The notes under the pieces: model-generated
Database searches by the model: none
What the model saw: the letters and a program-made list of their open reading frames with translations, nothing else
What the model was told of the DNA's origin: nothing
Part shown: positions 32,419 to 36,544 of the stretch, piece by piece
Layout of the letters: the number at the start of each line of letters is the position of its first letter
How positions within the stretch are numbered: position 1 is the stretch's first letter
Translations under genes and position numbers: made by a program
NCBI RefSeq assembly: GCF_000003815.2
Contig: NC_049979.1
Coordinates: forward strand, 252,253-288,796
Direction: 5' to 3'
Source of the DNA: Branchiostoma floridae
Lineage: Eukaryota > Chordata > Leptocardii > Amphioxiformes > Branchiostomatidae
Length of the DNA stretch: 36,544 nucleotides

Positions 32419-34157
32419 TCACGGGTAGGGGCTGATGCTGTCCCAAAAGTCGCACTTCTCCTTCAGATAGCCCTGCTCCAGGCTGTTCGGAGTGTTAAAG
32501 CGGAGGTTGGTGTAATTCTCGGAACTCAGGTAAGGCGGCCATTCCGGGGGAGAATCCCCGTTTGGTTGTTTGGTCAGGCGCGATCCAGGCTTGTTGGGGT
32601 CGCCCGTGTGGGTCAGGCGCGATCCAGGCTTGTTGGGGTCGCCCGTGTGGGTCAGGCGAGAGCCAGGCTTGTTGGGGTCGCCCGTGTGAGCAAAGTTACC
32701 GTAGTAGTACGCCATGGAGTCGGCCAGGACCTGCTCATCAGCGGTGAAGTGGTATCCTCTCAGAGTTTGAGACTGGAACACGAACACGACGTCTGTCCCG
32801 TGGCAGACGTGCCCCTCGCAGTGGGTAAGGTTTCCCCAGGCGTGCTTGAATGAGAGGGGGTGAGCGAAGACGTACAGCCAGAGATTTGTGTCATTCTGCT
32901 TTGCGGCATTCCGTATGACGTAGCGGGCCGGGCAAGGGAAGAGGTAATGCGTCACTAGGACCGAGTCGATCGGCCGCTCGTCTCCGGAGTGAGATGGGNN
33001 NNNNNNNNNNNNNNNNNNNNNNNNNNNNNNNNNNNNNNNNNNNNNNNNNNNNNNNNNNNNNNNNNNNNNNNNNNNNNNNNNNNNNNNNNNNNNNNNNNNN
33101 NNNNNNNNNNNNNNNNNNNNNNNNCCGATTATCAGAGGCTTCTTTTGAACTTTCCGTTTTCAAACGCGTCGACCACCTGGCCAGCGACGAGGTCTCCGTC
33201 TACAGTCGGTCCCCACGGCTCGAACAGTTCGATCAGATCGAAAGGATTCACAATCTTTAACCTCACGGCATACTGAGCGTCTAAAACTTGGGAGGCTGAG
33301 GCGGCCCTTAAACACTGCATGTTTCCTACAGCACAGTTTAGTTGCTGGGAAAACTCGTCCCCATAAATAAGGGCCTCGACCCTACCTTTGAATGTTAAGG
33401 AGAGAGGAGGACTCGCGGCGATGGCTCCGTGGAACAGGTGGTCGCTTTTGTTTACCGTCATGTGAAGGACGACCGAGTAAGCGCCCGCACTCTGTCCGTA
33501 GATCGTGACCCGATCTTTGTCACCGCCGAACTCTGCGATGTTGTCCTGGACCCACTGTAACGCCGCTATCTGATCCAGGATGCCGTAGTTCCCAGTCGCC
33601 GCGCCCTCCCCCTGCCCCGCCACCAGGAAACCCAAGGCACTCAGCCTGTAGTTGGCCGCCACAACAACGGTTCTGGTCTTATTCGCAAGGAATCTCCCGT
33701 CGTAGAGAGGTCCCATGGCTGATCCACCCCAGAAATTACCTCCGTGTATCCAGAAGATTACTGGCAGCTTGCTTTTGTCCGTGTTTACTGGCATGAAGAC
33801 GTTCAGGTACAGACAGTCCTCGCTCCTTTTCCTGCTGGGCGGACATTGCCCGATGGAGTCCGCGTCGTCAGGGCCGCACTCGTGCTGCATACAGGCGGCG
33901 CTCGGGGCCGTGGCGTTGTAAGTGCCGCTCCATTTTGCTGGGGGCTGCGGGGGTTGCCATCGGAGACTCCCGACGGGCGGAGCAGCAAAGGGCACCCCGA
34001 GAAACATCGCCCCCTGCTGCACATAGACGCCCCGGACGGGCCCGTACATGGTGTCGACAACGGGGCCGTCGGCAGCGTGGTCCTCGGCAGGGCTGGGGTA
34101 TAACACATCCAGTATACCCAGGAATATCCCCAGAAATATCAACTCTAACTTGGCCAT
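32419..34157 (-). CDS. CE4: carboxylesterase-like protein, interrupted by an assembly gap and an apparent frameshift
   Basis: Start chosen at 34157 (MAKLELIFLGIFLGILDVLY, a signal peptide) instead of the upstream in-frame ATG at 34304, which would bury it. The 5' part runs 34157-33132: GVPFAAPPVGSLRW, SEDCLYLNVF, IHGGNFWGG and nucleophile Ser223 in GQSAG. The 3' part, 32995-32419, has His in HVCHGTD, three copies of the TGDPNKPGSR unit and the WDSISPYP end. Between lies an N gap that hides the acidic residue region. Near 33148 one A is missing relative to CE3 (TTTTGAAC against TTTTGAAAC), which would close the frame as FENGKFKRSL-stop. An error at a contig edge is as likely as a true mutation. 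Its N-terminal third differs from CE2 and CE3; the rest is nearly identical to CE3. Confidence 0.82.
32573..32693 (-). repeat. 39-bp coding minisatellite in CE4, three copies
   Basis: Same unit and position as the CE3 array, but only three copies of TGDPNKPGSR. Confidence 0.92.
32999..33124. other. Assembly gap (126 N) inside CE4
   Basis: By alignment to CE3 the gap replaces the STTEE to YPPSHTGDE region; its length is close to that missing there. Confidence 1.
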
Positions 34158-34734
34158 TGTTGTGACGACTGTGCACTCAAGATAGAAGCAAATGAAGTGA
34201 CCCCTGGATGATGACTTGTCGGACTTTGTGCACCGTGAGAAAACACACAGTAATAAATTACAACACGCAGGTACACGTGAAGAAGGAGACTTTGCCCAGT
34301 GCACACTAAAACATGGAACAGACTCAAATGTGGGGTCTCACACTTCATAAACAGTACTTTGGTGCTGTTTCCTTATCACTTATCTACCACGTGTGCATAG
34401 ACCCTTTTGAGAATATCTAACTAACAAGTCAGGTGTACCAAGTATATTTTGCCTTCGCTAGACGGTTATGTTTTCGGTAGGACGGTAGCGTTTCTGTGTG
34501 TGTTTGTAGAAAAAGAGCATAATTGAAGGATGTAGGAATGGATTGTTTTGATATTTGGTCCTTGATGAGACCTTAAAACGGTTACATTTTGGCCCCCCTA
34601 GCGCGTTGCTACGATACTACAGCGGAACTTCCAGGTTTGATACAGTATCTCGAGTGCTGAACATGCTTTGTTCGTGATGTTTTACTTGTAGAAAGATCTT
34701 GAGGCCGAGAGTAAGTGGTATAGGTTTGTGCCCT
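34158..34734. other. CE4 5' flank, no gene recognised
   Basis: Contains CTAGACGGTTATGTTTTCGG and GGTCCTTGATGAGACC-like text at about 34459-34570 that looks like a dispersed repeat, but I cannot name it. No convincing TATA box. Confidence 0.4.
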
Positions 34735-34977
34735 CTAGTGTTTGATGCCAGTATTTCTGATGATGACATGGACAAAAATGACTAGAATGACCAGAGACTG
34801 CAGGTAGCCAATGATTGCCATGGTTACGGACCAGCTAAAGACATCAGGATGTTTCATCAGCACCATGGTCAGCACCAAGCGTTGTGTCTTGCAATGAAAA
34901 GTTGTTAGTGACTGCACCTTTTCCTTTTTTAAAAGGAGTTTGCTCAGTGGCTCAAGGCCATTGACCACTTCTGGACA
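34735..34977 (-). CDS. Possible terminal exon of an unknown membrane protein
   Basis: On the minus strand a GTAGTTCAG acceptor ends at 34978, followed by 80 codons and a stop. Residues include CPEVVNGLEPLSKLLLKKEK and then a strongly hydrophobic segment (WSVTMAIIGYLQSLVILVIF) that looks like a transmembrane helix, ending VIIRNTGIKH. There is no ATG at its head, so any gene would continue to the right on the minus strand. I do not recognise the family. No partner exon found before the window ends. Confidence 0.35.
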   Translation of the reverse strand, partial: CPEVVNGLEPLSKLLLKKEKVQSLTTFHCKTQRLVLTMVLMKHPDVFSWSVTMAIIGYLQSLVILVIFVHVIIRNTGIKH

Positions 34978-35001
34978 CTGAACTACGCTCACTAGTAGCA
35001 C

Positions 35002-35910
35002 CTCTTCTCCCTAAGTCAGAAACATCGAGCTTCGTTCCTTTCTTCAACAAAGGTGCCAGCTTATGGTCTTGTGTCACACACTCTATTTGTTGGAGAACAG
35101 TCCAGTTTCAGTGAATCCTGAGATCAAGAGTAATATGATCCTTCGAGGGACAGCACCGATGACACCGCCTTTGTTTGGAAAGAACCGAATCTAGACAGCT
35201 TTTGGGTCACAAAACCTGGTTTAAACCACAAAGCATCACAGTTGAACATTGAAATGTTCTGAATCACGAACTTGTATAGAACTTGAATGTTTATCAGCAA
35301 TACTTTCCGTAAACTTAGACATTTTCTGCAACGACAGAAATATTGAAACAATAGTGTTTTGGTTCATGAAAATATCATTTATTTTCTGTCAAGTGTGATC
35401 AGGTCATTACAATGACATCATGAGAAATAAATACAGTATTACCAATGATGATACTTATGGATGGACAAAAGGGCAACTTACAATTGACCCTTTCATTCCA
35501 TTTTATGCATATTAAAAGTATCAACAAACATCAAAATGAACCATGTTAATGTAACTGACAAATATACCGGGTAGTTCTGAAGACAACTGGCAAAGCAAAA
35601 GATTGTGACTTGATTGTGATTTTTCATGACCTATAAAGCTTTTGTCTGGGCATAGTGAATGTTGCTGGATGCTAAAGGTAATGAGACATAAATAATTCCA
35701 TCCTCCTATAGGACATAGTAACTTTTTGGATTTGGAAAAAAAGTCTGTCAGAAATGTAAAAATCTCAACTGTCCATTTTGATGATCTGGTTTAAACAGGA
35801 AAAAGACAAGAGGAGAAAGAAGCAATGGAAGACAAGGACAGATAAAAAGTTGATGCCAGTCTCTATCAAATTTCAGCCAGGGTCCATCAGATTATTACTA
35901 CTTGGGCTCC
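35002..35910. other. AT-rich region, nothing recognised
   Basis: No ORF with convincing composition and no clear repeat. The A/G-rich stretch at about 35800-35850 (AAGACAAGAGGAGAAAGAAG) is open on the + strand but only as low complexity. Confidence 0.4.
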
Positions 35911-36205
35911 TTACACTGAGGCTCCCTACACTGGGGCTCCTTACACTGGGGCTCCTTACACTGGGGCTCCTTACACCGGGGCTCCTTACACCGGGGCTCC
36001 TTACACTGGGGCTCCTTACACTGGGGCTCCTTACACCGGGGCTCCTTACACCGGGGCTCCTTACACCGGGGCTCCTTACACTGGGGCTCCTTACACTGGG
36101 GCTCCTTACACCGGGGCTCCTTACACCGGGGCTCCTTACACTGGGGCTCCTTACACTGGGGCCCCTTACACTGGGGCTCCTTACACGGGGGCTCCTTACA
36201 CTCAC
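35911..36205. repeat. 15-bp tandem array, about 19 copies
   Basis: Unit GGGGCTCCTTACACT or GGGGCTCCTTACACC, the two forms alternating in pairs and triplets. As a multiple of three it is open in several frames (LTLGL/LTPGL on +, CKEPQ on -), so ORFs here are not evidence of a gene. Confidence 0.95.
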
Positions 36206-36544
36206 TGCACTGAAACGTTGTGCACGGCACCCATCCTAATTAATCTTCAAGTGTACATCCAAAAAGATAATGAGTCCAAAACTTTACATTTAATACAGAT
36301 GGTCTTAATAAATGATACAACATGGAATCTTACAAAAACCATCAGGATTGAAACAACAAATGTTTCACATCATGTTGGGCCTTGGCAAAGATTCTAAATC
36401 ATGGACAAAGAGCATTTAGGTTTGACACAACCAGGTACCGTTTTTTGAACATCTCTATATTCATGATTACTGAAATATTGTGTAAGACGTACTTACACAC
36501 ATAAAATAAACCAGACATTTATGTCTGTATCAGCTGACATATGC

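Noticed and set aside
34158-34304. Longer CE4 N-terminus from the ATG at 34304
   Set aside because: It would put 49 residues, including several cysteines, in front of a good signal peptide; the ATG at 34157 aligns with the starts of the other genes.
35778-36239. ORFs of TLGLL (+) and CKEPQ (-) pentapeptides
   Set aside because: Produced by a 15-bp tandem repeat, a multiple of three with no stops; no flanking coding evidence.

Overview
The window looks like a chordate or other deuterostome nuclear genome, most likely amphioxus (Branchiostoma). It has spliceosomal GT-AG introns, three runs of N from a draft assembly, invertebrate retroelements, and above all minisatellites that straddle exon-intron boundaries, a feature I recall being described in amphioxus as 'mirage' minisatellites. 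The species call is inference; the gene calls rest on the translated sequence.

Positions 1-23,7xx (+ strand) hold the last 20 exons of one axonemal-type dynein heavy chain gene. Exon boundaries, with phases that all agree, give 1,231 residues and a stop at 22830-22832. They cover the end of AAA5, AAA6 and the C-terminal domain. The orthologue group (DNAH6, DNAH14 or another) is not resolved. Exons make up only about 16% of this region. The introns hold a 5'-truncated RTE-like LINE with a PHD-like zinc finger (5018-6799), tRNA-derived SINE-like copies, a 2.66-kb element with perfect 22-bp inverted ends (15219-17875), a fold-back element (13879-14240), an antisense retroelement fragment (21944-22297) and two inverted arrays of one 56-bp satellite. 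About fifteen of the 39 visible splice boundaries carry tandem copies of the junction itself. The most extreme is the donor of exon 9: 39 visible copies of a 39-bp unit, each with a GTGAGT donor, all in one open frame.

Positions 23,75x-34,157 (- strand) hold four tandem, intronless genes for secreted type-B carboxylesterase/cholinesterase-like enzymes, here called CE1 to CE4 from left to right. Each has a signal peptide and a Ser-Glu-His triad set in GQSAG, TTEE and VCH motifs (in CE4 the Glu lies in an assembly gap). CE3 has 12 tandem copies of a 13-residue unit grown from the family's ordinary TGDPN motif; CE4 has 3 copies; CE1 and CE2 have one. CE3 looks like a hybrid, CE2-like at its 5' end and CE4-like after about position 30890, and the intergenic spacer is duplicated on both sides of it. 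That is the product expected from unequal crossing-over between CE2 and CE4. CE4 has an assembly gap and an apparent 1-bp deletion beside it. The dynein and CE1 genes are convergent, with poly(A) signals about 45 bp apart.

Positions 34,158-36,544 hold little that I recognise: a possible terminal exon of a membrane protein on the - strand (34735-34977) and a 15-bp tandem array (35911-36205).
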